In this document: positions 22,560-35,360 of the stretch, one piece after another | Layout: every line of letters starts with the position of its first letter | Position numbering within the stretch: the stretch's first letter is position 1 | Source: Gordionus sp. m RMFG-2023 | Lineage: Eukaryota; Nematomorpha; Gordioida; Chordodea; Parachordodidae | Length of the DNA stretch: 64,000 bases | Reading direction: 5' to 3' | Assembly: GCF_954871325.1 (NCBI RefSeq) | Contig: NC_088777.1 | Coordinates: 35,565,366-35,629,365 of the forward strand | The notes under the pieces: model-generated | The model's database searches: none | Seen by the model: only the letters and a program-made list of their open reading frames with translations | What the model was told of the DNA's origin: nothing | Position numbers and translations under genes: made by a program

Positions 22560-23517
22560 CTTAAATCATAAATGCGAATGTTTTAAGAATATTTTATTAC
22601 CTATTGTTTATTTAATAAGCATGTAACCTGATAGAAAATACATTACTCTTTCTGGTCTCACTCACTCATGGTTGTAAGTATGGAGGGAACATTTTGGGTT
22701 AAGTTTTTACCAGAATAAGTTAAACCCCCCCCCCGAGTGCTTTATGTCATTTAAACTTTTTTCTAATCTAGATAAAAAATTATACTGAAAGCTAAGAATT
22801 TTTTATTGATTTTCTCAGATTATTTTTAAAAATTATAGAAGATTTTACTGATAATTAGTGCCTCCTAATTATAATTTTTAGATAATGCACATCGATATAA
22901 CTTTCTGATATAATAGTGACTAATTCATTTGAATATTTTGACCTCTCCTTTTTCTTCTTTTCGCATTTTAATAAATAGAAATAACTGCAAAGTTATGATT
23001 AGTCAAAAAAAAATTCAAAATATTCTATTGGATTACATAAATTTGTAATATTTATGAAGAATAAATTATGGATATAAATCATTAGAACTTCAGTTATTTT
23101 ATTTTTTTATTTTTGCTGATTTCACAAGTCTAACTAAACAATATAAAAATTAAAAAAACGTATAATAGTTTTCATCATTTTATAAAATAATACAAGTTCA
23201 ATTTAAATCACAACTTTTTTATGAAAACACCGCTAAACGCTCCTTCTCAATTTGTAAGCACTTTTACTCATTTTTTCTAATAAAATGGAATTAAAATAAA
23301 TCAGGATTTTTTGAAAATAAATAGAAAATGTTCCAAATCAAGAAAATAAAGATATTCCAATATCAGGAAGACTTATATTTACATTTTTATTTAATTCTTT
23401 CAAAATATTCGAACTTCTTTCAATATCATAGGTTTAAGATATTTATATCTATAATTACCATAATAGTTTGATAATTCTGAGTAATTTCTTTATACGCTTC
23501 AACTTGTGTATCAGAAC
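22560..23517. other. Interior of fold-back element, no gene seen
   Basis: AT-rich, with one C-run near 22727. No family recognised on either strand. Confidence 0.4.
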
Positions 23518-24853
23518 AGTGGCATAGACAGGATTTATATATCTTAATATCATCGCCGTTAAATTTGGCGGCTGAATAGTTCTACGAACTAATTGTAAAT
23601 TATATCAATATTTCTTGCTTTATTAGTATCAATTGAGTACTTAAACGAGTATAATAGCTAGTAAAAGGAAAACAATATTAGTAACAAAATTTTGGCAAAT
23701 CTATGATTTAAGCGACTGAAATAATTTATTCCGAAAATTTTATCGATGTTCCGTATTAATTATAATTTAATTCGTTTAGACAATAAAGAAAAAGTTTATT
23801 AGCAAAATAAGAAAAATTTCCTAATTTAGGCATTATTGATAGAATGGGAAATAGCTGGTTTGCGCTAATATTTATTAATTCTTCAGTCATTTTTTTCACA
23901 CACAAAAAGGCAATCGTGCTATAAGACAAATAAAATCTATATCACCCATTAAAGCGTAAAATCAACCAAATTTCTGGAAGCAATAAATCTGGAACTTAAA
24001 TCAAGAATTATTACATTGATTCTTCAATTCATTTGGTAGATAGTTTTTACTGCCAAAATAAGATAAAATTTCCAAGATTAGCAACATGCGAAAACAAACA
24101 AATATTTTTGGGTGAGCTCATACCATATGAAATGCCAGATTATTACTTAGTATTCCATCAATCAGTTTTTTCAGTCAATAAACAAAAACTAGTTTTAATA
24201 AGCGAAATAGACAATAGCACACCTTTAAGTATGAACCAAAAAGTATTAGAATTTCAAAAATTTAATCAAATTTAAGATTGAACAAAGAATCTAAAGAAAG
24301 CAATTATAATAAAAAAAATTAAATGAAATATCTTAAAAAAATATTACTATCATTATTTATAAAATCAACTTTTTTCCTATTTCAAAATATGAGGATTAAG
24401 ATAAAAGGCTAACTCAATATTTTAGCCAAAAGAAAATTAAGCTTGGAAACTTTTCCGACAGATGACATAACTTGCGGCAACTTTGGAAAATGTTATATCA
24501 AAATAAGATGGATTGGTTATGGTAAAATTTAAAAGAATTAGGATAGCTAATTATTTTCATCAAGTGAATAGGTTGTGCTATTGTTTAATAACGTAATATT
24601 AAGTGCGCTTAACCTCTCTGAGAAGCGTTCCGTTTATAATTTGTAAAAAAATTGTGAAAATGGATTATAAAATAAAATGATGGTATTGTTTATTCTTAGA
24701 TTTGATATTTTTTATGTTGTTTTTTAAATAAGAATTTTCTGAGATAATTTTATTTAGAATATGGAAGGAGTTTTATCAATTTAAGAGAAAGTTGTCATTA
24801 ATCATATTTCTCAGTGAGGGAGGTTTAGTTCTTCCCCCTTGTCCACGCCACTG
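23518..24853. mobile_element. Possible hAT-like TIR element
   Basis: Left AGTGGCATAGACAGG and right CCCCTTGTCCACGCCACT form an imperfect inverted pair. Flanking 8-mers ATCAGAAC (23510-23517) and GTCAGAAC (24854-24861) agree at 7 of 8. The 80-residue frame at 24033-24275 matches nothing I know. Termini alone support this call. Confidence 0.5.
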
Positions 24854-24861
24854 GTCAGAAC

Positions 24862-25494
24862 ACTTGTTTAAAAACGATTTTATAAACTGTAAAATCCAAG
24901 CTGATAATAGTTATTCTTACCATATTCTCCATAATTAATAATAAATCGTTTATAATTACATTAGCATTTTAATTATTTCATCTAAAACCGCATACAATTA
25001 AAATAAAGCCTAGCGAAGAATGATTTTAAAATTATTGGTGGATGTTTTAGAGAAAATAACTCAAAATTCCTATAAGTTCTTATGTGAAAGGTAAGACATC
25101 TCATATACATTTCTTACGTAAATTTCTTAAATCTAGTTTCATAAAAAAATTAGATTTATAATTATTCAGTGAGATTTTTTAATTTTTAATGCCACTCTTC
25201 GCGGGTAAATAAAAATATTTTTTAAAAAAATGATGTATTTTAATTTTAGTTTTATTTTTATTATTCATGACATGAAGCCACGACTGGTTAAAAATAACCA
25301 TGGAAAAAAAACATCGGACAAAAACACCCCAATATAAAAAAATTTACATGCTTTAATGAATAAAAGGAAAATGCAATCCTCATTTTAAACTTTGCCCTTT
25401 AGTGTAATACTTGAGTATTATTTTATAATAATATTTTACTAATAATGTTACTCATCAAAAGTGATCATATTTGTAAGGGAAAACAACTATATGG
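24862..25494. other. AT-rich interior sequence
   Basis: No gene or repeat recognised. Confidence 0.4.
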
Positions 25495-26039
25495 CTCAAG
25501 GGCAGGGTTGCCAGGTCAAAATTTTCAAATTGTGGGAGAAATTCGGTATTTTGTGGGAGTAATATAAAAATTGTGGGAGAAATATGAAAATTGCTAAAAA
25601 AATAATTTTTAGCCAACTATTTTTCAAAATAAAATAGCCAGCTATTTTTCAAAATAAAATAGCCAACTATTTTTCAAAATAAAATAGCCAACTATTTTTC
25701 AAAATAAAATATCCAACTCTTTTTCAAAATAAAATAGGTAACTATTTTCCAAAATAAAATACGCAACTATTTTTCAAAATAGGTAATTATAGTAAGACAC
25801 AAAATTTCTTAAATACTATCTTTATTATTAAAATAACATATTGATTTATTATAATATATTAATTTTGTTTAAAAATAATAACCAACGATCTTTTTTAAAT
25901 ACAAAAGAATGTAAACAAGATAAAATTTTATAAAAAAATTGTAATTTTACAATGTAAAAAAATATATTTTATGCTAATGTATAAATAAGATTTTATAAAA
26001 AAACAAACAATTTTAAATTTACAATGTAAAAAATAATTA

Positions 26040-26480
26040 TAATCAGTGCGGGGAAGTTGTTCTACAGTATTTAGTTAATACAATGGGGGAAGGGAATATG
26101 ATATTTTGGGGCATCAAAAATCTTCAAAGCATAAATCAGTACAGGGCAGTCTATCAACATCTATTGCAAAACAAAAATATTCTTCAAAAATAAGAAATAA
26201 TACAGATGCAACTACAGTTGCGGAAATGGTAAATACCTATCATGCAGTACAACATTCAGAGAGCTACTTAACATCACAATGTTGGTAGAATCTTTCCCCA
26301 TAATATTTAACGACTAATATAAATGAAAAGTATACTTTGTAGAACACAAATGAGCAAGGCTATCATCAATGTTTTAGGATATAAATCCAGAAGGTCAATT
26401 CTTGACGATTTGAAAGATGTGCAAACATATGCAATTCTAACAGATGCATCTAATAAGGAGATATCAAAACATTTCCCTTG
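26040..26480 (+). pseudogene. hAT transposase N-terminal part
   Basis: Plus-strand frames give TVAEMVNTYHAVQHSESYL followed, in another frame, by MSKAIINVLGYKSRRSILDD and YAILTDASNKEISKHFP. These are typical of hAT proteins with an N-terminal E...YH.V.H..SY segment and a DASN catalytic-region motif. It stops at about 26480. The rest of the protein is encoded on the other strand further right, so the gene was broken by an inversion or the element is a chimera of two copies. Confidence 0.75.
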
Positions 26481-26910
26481 ATCCTCCTCTATTTCAACAA
26501 AATTAATGTCATTTCAATAAAACTATTAAAAAAATTTTCTCCATATATGAAATATCCAAAGACATAGCTAACCATATATAATGGTAAATATGGCAGATTT
26601 GGCATTACCAATGAATTGCATGGCAGCTTTTTGATCTGATAATTCCTCAGTGAATTTGGCAAAAACCAGAGTGTATTTACAGAATTGAGTCAGCATAATG
26701 TTGGTTGTCAGGTTCCTCCTAATACGCGCCATCGTAGAATTTTAAAATTTTACAAACCTTTAAAAAATAAATAGATTATAAAAGCTGTCCTAATATTTTG
26801 AAAAAAATTTTCAAAAATATTAATTTTACAATGTAAAAAATAAATTTATTTGATTTTATGCAAATGTATAAATAAGATTTTATAAAATATAGAAAGTCAA
26901 ATAGTTATAG

Positions 26911-28010
26911 TTAATTATATTTTATTTGAGATTTAAATAATGGAACTAAACGTTTACCGTCGTTATTAAGATATTTATAAAATTCCTGGCATGACATTTT
27001 ATAATTTTGTTTAACCATTAACTCGGCCTCTAATGTTGTTAAAGCAATTCGATTTCTCTCCTTTCTCCAGGCTGTCCTCATCAGGCTAAAAATGCGCTCC
27101 GATGAGGCATTAGAATGAGGTAAGGAGAAAACATACTCGCAAATTTTTTCCAAGCATGGGGATTTATCGTTATTACGAAAAAATTCCACCCATTTCTCCT
27201 CTGCTTTTAGACCATCTAACTTTAAGTATTCTGGCGAATCATAAAAAATGGAAAAAATTACAATCTCTTCAAACAAGGCTTCAATGTCTATCGGTAATTT
27301 TAATATATTTATTAAATTACAAAAACCATCAAATGATGGTTTCTGTTCCAAGGTCATAATATTTATACACTTGTAAATAGATTTATTAAAATCAAATCTT
27401 GATTGTAAATATTCCAAAATTGTCTTAATAAAAATATTTGCTTCATTTAAAAATACGTTAATTATAGTAATATTTGAACATTTTAATATGATATTTTTAG
27501 CAATAGCGCCATAAAATTTATTATCTATTTTTAACTGTAGAGATGAACAGAGCTGTAGCATGATTTTGTGAATCTTTATCAATAAAGAATCTTCTGATTG
27601 CAACTGAATATTAACTAAATGAAGTAGATTTCCTACATGTGAAACTAATCCCAAATATGCTTATGACATTTCATCCTCGAAAAAATTTTTCAAAATTTTA
27701 GGACAGCTTTTAAAATCTTTATATAAGAAGTATTTCTTTAAGGGTTCGTAAAATTTTAAAATTCTCTCGATGGCAGGTATTAATGATAACCACCTGATAG
27801 GTACATATCGCAACAACTCACACCATTCCAAATCAGACCACTCCACCAATTCTTTTAATTTAGTGACTCTTTTAGTTGATGAACAAATTCGTTAAAACAT
27901 TTCATCACAATTACTTCGACATCTATAGATAGTACATTCATTGCCTTCTTGCAAGAATTTAAAATATATTTATAATAATTATACATACTGTTCTAACTTC
28001 TATTCTTTCT
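26911..28010 (-). pseudogene. hAT transposase C-terminal part
   Basis: Minus-strand coding opens with TKRVTKLKELVEWSDLEW then LLRYVPIRWLSLIPAIERIL, the hAT region with (T)RWLSL. After one stop near 27661 a 247-residue frame runs to 26911. It ends in the dimerisation region: EYVFSLPHSNASSERIFSLM then RNRIALTTLEAELMVKQNY. Apart from the stop it is long and open, so decay is modest. Confidence 0.85.
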
Positions 28011-28351
28011 AACACAAAAATTTTGAAAATGTCGAGTGGAGAATTGGAGAATTTTATAAAAAATATATTTTAGAGCGGAAAAATAAAATAAAAGAACTAG
28101 ACATAATATTTAAAATTTATTTTAAAAATATAAAAATAATCAAATACTGTCTCTCAAAATTATTATTTATATATTAAAAACATTAAAATTCTAAAAAAAA
28201 AAATTGTGGAGAAATTAAAAAATTGTGGGAGCTTTTTGTGGGAGATTTCTAATTGTGGGAGTTTTGTGGGAGTGAGATGTATGTGGGTAAACTAAAAAAT
28301 TGTGGGAGACTCCCACTGATGGGGGGGAGACATGGCAACCCTGCTCAAGGG

Positions 28352-28873
28352 CTAGGAATATGAATTTTAAAATAATTTTATAATGCATGACGAAAGGTAG
28401 TTATTTTTGAAATATTAATCTTGGGATTGATGTGATAGAGAAAGACTGCGTCACATATAAAAGAATTTGTAAATACCCTCATAAAATATGTATCTTGATG
28501 AATGAGTCGGTATGTAGCTAGCTAAATTTTATACCAAAGTAGACCTTCCTATATTTTTATCACAAAAAATAATGCAAATATAAAAAATTTGAGACTATAA
28601 TATAAAAACAAACAAAATTTTTATTGTATTTTATAAGACTCCGAAATAAAGAGGAAAGAATGGCGAAAACATTTATAATTTATAACCAAGGGAATGGCAC
28701 CAGCCAGACGATAAAAATTATTTTTTTTAAATTTCGGCAATACTTTTTTTTAAAATAGTTATAATTTATCAAATATGTCATTAATTATTTGTTAATTTTT
28801 ATTAGTGTAGCTATTTTTTTATTATATTTTAAAATTATTTAAGCTTCAATAAGAACCCAAATCAAAATATTAT
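28352..28873. other. AT-rich interior sequence
   Basis: Only a short fragment of the dispersed repeat family (GGCACCAGCCAGACG near 28695) is recognisable. Confidence 0.4.
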
Positions 28874-28881
28874 ATTTAAAT

Positions 28882-30746
28882 CAGAGACCTGCAGAGGTAC
28901 CATTTGCACGGCCCGGCCCGGCCCGGTTTTAAATTTTTTAGGCCCGGCCCGGATATTTTTTAAAAAAAATTTTTACTGACAGATTTTAAAATTTAAGGCC
29001 CGGCCCGGATATTTTTTTAAAAAATTTTTTACGGCCTGGCCCGGCCCGGATTTAAAAAATTAAGGCCCGGCCCGGATATTTTTTAAAAAAAAAATTTCAG
29101 GCCCGGCTCGGAATTTTTTAAAATTATATTCGACCTGGTATATACAAAAATTCACCTATGAGGTATTTTACCATATTTTTCAGCGAGTATTATCGCTTAT
29201 TATTTAAAAAATACATGTAAAAAGCTAATATTTTGAGAATATTATATTGAATTTATAAAAATTCTAAAACTGTTATTTATAAAAATGGATATTTTGAGCA
29301 TATACTATATTTTATATTGCATTTATAAAAATAAAACTAATATTCATAAAAATGGTAATAATATTTTGAGCATATACTATAATTTATATTGCATTTAAAA
29401 AAAATAAAACGAATATTTAATTTATAAAAATGGAAAATATTTTGAGAATATAATATATTGTATTTAATTTACTATTTAATTTATAAAATAAAAATAAATC
29501 GCTATTTAAAAAAATGCATGTATAATATAGTATTTTGAAAATATAATCTAATTGCACAATATTAATATAATTTATTTTATAATATAAATTTTTAACAAAA
29601 GAAAATAATTGTATTATATAATATTGTAAATAGAATAATGAAAAATGTTGGATTAAAAACTTCATGACTCAAGGTAAATATAATAAATGCAATAAATATT
29701 TGACAGTTTGCAAAGTAAAAAACCAGCATGATTGACCAAACCCTATACTCAAGAAAGATATTAAAAATTCACAAATTATCATGAAGAAAGAGAAGCATAT
29801 CTACCTTTTCAGGTTGAAGATTACTTTTCTTTCTTCAAGAATCTTCCAGTAGTGGAAAAATTCCGCTTACAGCTTGCACTTGAAGCAGGAATTGCAAATT
29901 TTACTAAAATTGGAAATTCGCTTTGATGAGCCGCCCACCACTCTAACAAATTATCCACCTTAAATGTTTCATCTATTTTTTTATTTATGTAATTATAATA
30001 TTCATCATCGGGTATTGACATATTACCAGAATTACCATCGCCCATTTGTCATAAAACGATTCAGTTTGTTTAACAACAGTCGTAATTTGACTGGTCGATG
30101 GTATTTCATTTACTTCCTGAGCCTCTTGTAATTTAATATAATCTTTTATATAGTTTTCCGTCATCTTGCGATTTGTCCCTGACTACATACGTAATTGCTT
30201 GAATTTGGGACAGAGAAAAAGGGAAATAAAATGATACTTGTGTAAAACAAATTTTTCAATTAAAAAATGCTTTATATTAAGAAAAATCAATTTTATTTCT
30301 CCTTTTTCGCTTTGAAAGGTATTACAAACTTCAAGAAAGGATATTCCTTTATTTGATTGTTTTGGTAAAATATGTTGTAAAAATTTAGATATGAATTATA
30401 AAAAAATATATTAATACTTTGAATAAATTTGCAGGAAATTAATAATTAGATCGATCTGTGGGTGTTAGGTACTGTTAACCATCACCCAATATATTATTTT
30501 AATCATAACGGTAATATAATATAATCTTATAACCATTAACTCATAATGTAAAAATTTTTATAAAAAATATTAAGGCCCGGCCCGGGTTTAACAATCTTAG
30601 GCCCGGCCCGGATATATTTAAAAATAAATTTTTTAGGCCCGGCCCGGATATGTTAAAAAAAAAATTTTTCTAGGCCCGGCCCGGGTATATTTAAAAAATT
30701 TAAAATACGGCCGGGCCGGGTTTAGGGCCGGGCCTGCAGGTCTCTG
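28882..30746. mobile_element. hAT transposon, CAGAGACCTGCAG family, 1.9 kb
   Basis: Ends CAGAGACCTGCAGAGGTACC and GGGCCTGCAGGTCTCTG with a perfect 8-bp duplication ATTTAAAT (28874-28881 and 30747-30754). Both subterminal zones (28905-29130 and 30570-30735) are arrays of GGCCCGGCCCGGATATTTTT in inverted orientation. A transposase fragment lies on the minus strand between them. This is the only family member here that still has coding sequence. Confidence 0.95.
29821..30180 (-). pseudogene. hAT transposase C-terminal fragment
   Basis: The minus strand gives a linker (TENYIKDYIKLQEAQEVNE, then QITTVVKQTESFYDKW). After a frame change comes the dimerisation region VDNLLEWWAAHQSEFPILVK then PASSASCKRNFSTTGRFL (29960-29821). 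LLEWW...FP.L and SSAS...FS are diagnostic of hAT. The N-terminal zinc finger and most of the catalytic domain are missing, so the copy is non-autonomous. Confidence 0.85.
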
Positions 30747-30754
30747 ATTTAAAT

Positions 30755-31503
30755 GCCGAGATATTCTACTAAATCACGCCCCCCCCTTTCCCAAATAAAC
30801 AGAAAATATAAAAAGATATCTATAAAGATCGTAAAATAATAAGATTAAAAAATATTTTAAATTGGGGAGATCACTTATTTCCCTTAGATGTAATTTATTT
30901 TTGAATTGCCATTCAAAATTGACATTCTAAACAATAATGTTGTAGACTTTATTCATCTACACTGTTTATGAATAGTGACTGCCAAAACCACGGTTGTGCA
31001 TTTGACCGGTCAAATATGGTTAAAATCAAATAAATATTTTTTTATATTGAATATCATCATTTTCTTTAATATTTTTAATCAATTTTCTTTTTGTCTAAAT
31101 CTTCAATCGATTTCTGTTTTAGTAAGATTATTAATACAAATCGACCAATTTCTTTCTGAAGAAGAAGTAGATCTAGGAATTGTTAGTAATGCCACTTCTC
31201 TTAATGGCCATGGTGGTAAAAGCTAATTCCACTGCTTGAGATTGAAATCTGATTGCTTCTTATGGAAGTTACTGCTTTCCCATGATTTTCTATTAAACAA
31301 GCCGCTTTTATTTCTGAAATTTAATATATAACTTGAAATATTTTGATCACCACCTGTATGCCTAATTCTCTTATTATATTACATACTTCATCAAATTCAC
31401 TATGAATAAAAAGCTCTCCTTAATATTAGGAACTCAATAAATAGCAGTATTGTAATCACATGTATTTATATCGTTTTTTCTTTTTCACACATATTTTTAT
31501 ATT
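30755..31503. other. AT-rich interior sequence
   Basis: No clear gene. CATTTGACCGGTCAAATAT at about 30998 resembles words at 34430-34515 on the far side of the LTR fossil (TTTGACCAGGTCAAATAT, ending CTTGCTAACCCTGG). The two may be ends of one more hAT element split by the LTR fossil. Confidence 0.35.
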
Positions 31504-33337
31504 CAGATTGTTAATATATAATTTGCATATTTTTTACTTTGTAATTAATGACCTTTTTGTAAAAATCTTTTCTTTTAAATTTATTTAATGACCTTTTAAA
31601 TTATCTTAATTTTCGTAAATGTTAATATGTAAATAGTATTAAAATAATAATATATATATATAGCTGTAAAAATTGTAAATATCTTCAGTAGTAATTTTTA
31701 TAAAATTAAAAAATAAATTAAATAAAGATTTTAAAGTATATTTTTTTGGTTTCTCTTTACCTGCCTTCCGTGAAATTATCATGGTGGCAGCGGTGGGATC
31801 TTATTACGCTACAAATTATACTGAAACATGGTGAAACTAGACGAAAGAGAATTATGGAAAATGATGTTAATATTATTCTAAAAACACGTAAGAGATGATT
31901 AAAATATAAAATTGAATAAAAATATAAAAAAATTTTAATGATGAAATATTTAAAATATGAATAAACCTATATAAGACAATAATGATAAAACAAAATTCAT
32001 AGATTAATTAGAAGATTATTTAGTAAAAAAATTTTTAAGGATGATGAAATACGATGAGCACGATAAAGGGATGAAGTCGCACGTACACAGATATCAGTGG
32101 AAACCGAAATATAATAATTATGGGAATAATTTTGGAGACATAGAAATAATTATGAACCAAGATATCGAAACAATTATAATCCTAGAGTTTATGATAATGA
32201 TAGGGGATATAATGGGCCAGGACCGTATAATAATTTTACAAGATTTAACAATAAAAATAATTATAACTACGATAACTATAGATATAATAATAATGATAAT
32301 TACAAATATAATGAAAATAATTATAGATATTATAGACATCAGAACGAATCGAGATACATACCTAGATACAATAATAATCAGAACAATAATCAGTCATACA
32401 AAAACAGATTTGACGTAAATAGAATGGATGATGATGACAAGGCAAATGATGATTAAAAAGTTACGATATACCTTAATGATTTACCAATAGTCATGCAGAT
32501 CAACACCGGGTCACGATTTTCGATATTGCCGATTAATATTGCTAGAGGAATTAAAGTCTTAAATAAATCGGATACGAATCTGAATGGCTATGATGGGAGA
32601 AGAATAGAGGTGCTAGGAATCGTTAAAATAAAAGTGAGATATGAAGACAAAACTCAAAATTTAGATGCGTATGTAGTCCAAAATGACAAAATTGCAATTC
32701 TGGGAAGGACGTGGATAAAAGTTTTTGGGAACTTACTTAATAAAATTGTAAATATAATCGAGGAAAATAGAAAAGTAGATAGTAAAAATTATGAAGATAC
32801 ATATTACAATAAAAAACATGAAAATTATAATTATAAATATCATAATAATAAAAACTTGAATAAAATTGAATTATGTAAATTAATACCAAATGTTAAAAAA
32901 GAAATAAATTCTTATAAATTAGAAGAAATAAATCTTTGATAACAATTGAAGAAATAATAGTTATTAAAAACAATAATGAAATAAAAATTGAAGAAAATAA
33001 TAAAATATAAAATTTTATAATTAATAAAAAATTTAAAAAAACTTTGGAAAAGAAAATTAAAACAAAGGTGATTAAATATCGTGATGTTGAAAGAGAGATT
33101 AAGAGTACGATATGGAGATCGTATGTTGAAAATGGAACTGGAAAGAGAAATTTTGTTATAAAGAACAAGTTGAAGAGTAATTATGATATAGAAAAAGTGT
33201 TTAAATTGAAAAATAAAGGAGAAAATTTAAAAATAAAAATAATTTATTAATTAAATAATAAATAAAAAATTATAATATAAAATGAAACAGTTCCAAATTA
33301 TGATTCTTATTCTTATGAATGATTCTGATAAATTATT

Positions 33338-33582
33338 TATTCCATTATCATTATTCCATTATCATTATTCTATTATCATTATTCCATTATCATTATTCCA
33401 TTATCATTATTCCATTATCATTATTCCATTATCATTATTCCATTATCATTATTCCATTATCATTATTCCATTATCATTATTCCATTATCATTATTCCATT
33501 ATCATTATTCCATTATCATTATTCCATTATCATTATTCCATTATCATTATTCCATTATCATTATTCCATTATCATTATTCCA
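33338..33582. repeat. 14-bp tandem repeat in the LTR fossil
   Basis: About seventeen copies of TCCATTATCATTAT. Because 14 is not a multiple of 3, every frame stays open and yields a 14-residue periodic peptide (IIIIPLSLFHYHYS). The long frames seen here are an artefact of the repeat. Confidence 0.95.
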
Positions 33583-33737
33583 AAATTATTTTATTTGAGA
33601 TTGATCATAATATATATTTACAAACATTGATAAAAATGATAATAAATAACGAGATGAACAAGCTAATGGGAGGATGATATTTAAGCAAATGATTAGACGA
33701 TAAAGATATGAAAATTCTACTATAAACAAATGAAAAA

Positions 33738-34065
33738 ATTTTTTAGGGGGAAAAAGTGAAAAAGTTCAAGTTCAAAATTCGAAAAATTCAAAGTCAAGTT
33801 CAAGATTCGAAAAATTCAACGTCAAGTTCAAGTTCAAAAATTCAAAGTAAAGTTCAAAAGTGAGAATATGTCTTACGACATAGAAAATGATTGTTATAAA
33901 TAAATAAAATTTTGTAAAAAATATTTATATAAAATTTTGAAAGAGAAATGGGATGATCAATACAAACAGCAAATCAACAAGCAATGTTCAACCAACGACG
34001 TTTCAACAATGATGTTCAACCAACGACGTTTCAACAATGATGTGCAACAACGATGTTTCATGATG
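33738..34065. repeat. Short degenerate repeats near the right LTR
   Basis: Repeats of AAGTTCAAGTTCAAAATTCG (33760-33865) and of CAACCAACGACGTTTCAACA (33985-34060). No coding function recognised. Confidence 0.7.
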
Positions 34066-34413
34066 TTAATGGAGCAATTGAGAAACAAATGACTGGAAGT
34101 GAAGATAAGAAACTGAGGAAAGAAGACATAAAAAAAAGTAATATATAATTTGCATATTTTTTACTTTGTAATTAATGACCTTTTTGTAAAAATCTTTTCT
34201 TTTGAATTTATTTAATGACCTTTTAAATTATCTTAATTTTCGTAAATGTTAATATGTAAATAGTATTAAAATAATAATATATATATATAGCTGTAAAAAT
34301 TGTAAATATCTTCAGTAGTAATTTTTATAAAATTAAAAAATAAATGAAATAAAGATTTTAAAGTATATTTTTTGGGTTTCTCTTTACCTGCCTTATGTGA
34401 AATTATCACAGAT

Positions 34414-34879
34414 CTTATAGAATATTTGACCATTTGACCAGGTCAAATATTCCCCCATTCAATTGACCCGTCAAAATCTAGTCATTTGACTGGTTAATTG
34501 ACAGACTTGCTAACCCTGGCCAAAATTGATTGATAAATTTATAAATATTAAGTCATCAGACAATAAATAGGAATGCTACCCAGATATCAATTTCGCCAGT
34601 AAATATCAAGATTTAACTAATAAACTCAATGATTAATATATTGATAAAACTGAGTTCCTTGTGCGCGATTATTATAAAATAAGAACTTCGAAGGAAATAG
34701 GATAGCGAAAAAAATGTATTTCAATAACAAATTTCATAAACCAGATCTAAGTTTATTAATCATTATATAAATTTTTTAAGGTTAAAAGAAAATTACAATC
34801 TATGTGAATTAAAAAAATATTATTCAAATAATATAATTATAAAAAAATGATTCAAAAATAAATTAGTCATTATTAGCAA
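34414..34879. other. AT-rich interior sequence with a possible hAT end
   Basis: GACTTGCTAACCCTGG near 34505-34520 resembles a hAT right terminus (reverse complement CCAGGGTTAGCAAGTC). No matching left terminus was found. Confidence 0.3.
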
Positions 34880-35360
34880 TTATCGCGATATTAAATTCTC
34901 TATAATATCTTCGCGATATATGTTTCACGAAATAATTGTCGCTACATTGTCTTCGCGATTTGGGTTTCGCGATAATAACTTCGCTATAAAATTTTCGCGA
35001 TAATAACTTCGCTATAAAATTTTCGCGATTATTGATTCGCGGTAATGTATTCGCCTCAAATGTTTCGCGATAAAGGTTTGGTTATAAAATATTAGCGATC
35101 ATTGATTCGTTATAAAAGTTTCACGGTATTCGCATTAAAGGTTTCGCTATAAAAAATTCGCATATTGTATTCGCGGTAATGTATTCGCTATAAAGGTTTC
35201 ACGATAAAGGTTTCGCTATAAAAAATTTGCGATATTTGTTTCACGATATTGCATTCGCGGAATATTATTCGATATTATGGATTCACGATAAAAGTTTCGC
35301 TATAAAATCCATTCGCGATAAAAGTTTCGCGAAAAAGTGTTTTGAGATAAAAGTTTCGCT
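34880..35360. repeat. Right GCGAA tandem array, inverted
   Basis: Array of words such as TTCGCGATAAAAGTTTCGCTA and TTCGCGGTAATGTATTCGC (each split by short variants). It is the reverse-complement counterpart of 22080-22520. Confidence 0.92.

Larger units (their letters stand above)
25503..28343. mobile_element. hAT transposon with inverted gene halves, 2.8 kb
   Basis: Ends CAGGGTTGCCAGG and GGCAACCCTG with a perfect 8-bp duplication CTCAAGGG (25495-25502 and 28344-28351). Subterminal GTGGGAG words occur at both ends, and a ~30-bp tandem AGCCAACTATTTTTCAAAAT repeat lies at 25608-25785. Transposase N-terminal coding is on the plus strand and C-terminal coding on the minus strand. Confidence 0.95.
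31509..34408 (+). mobile_element. LTR retrotransposon fossil, Ty3-like protease only
   Basis: LTRs at 31509-31781 and about 34138-34408 are nearly identical, start TGTTAATATA (left copy) and end TTATCA, and the element is flanked by a perfect 5-bp duplication CAGAT (31504-31508, 34409-34413). The interior begins TGGTGGCAGCGGTGGGATC, a primer-binding site that looks complementary to a leucine-type tRNA 3' end. A Gly/Asn/Tyr-rich low-complexity stretch (about 32040-32450) is followed by an aspartic-protease-like region (32493-32939; TGS, then ILGRTW). No reverse transcriptase or integrase is visible, so it is a partial, non-autonomous fossil. Near-identical LTRs suggest it is fairly recent. Confidence 0.9.

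Noticed and set aside
27156-27359. 67-codon plus-strand frame
   Set aside because: Antisense shadow of the hAT C-terminal coding region.
32041-32418. 125-codon Ile/Asp-rich frame and a minus-strand partner
   Set aside because: Low-complexity AT-rich interior of the LTR fossil; no domain recognised, so not called as a gene.
33282-33677. Open frames of 103 and 131 codons
   Set aside because: Product of the 14-bp repeat, which leaves all three frames open with the same periodic peptide.
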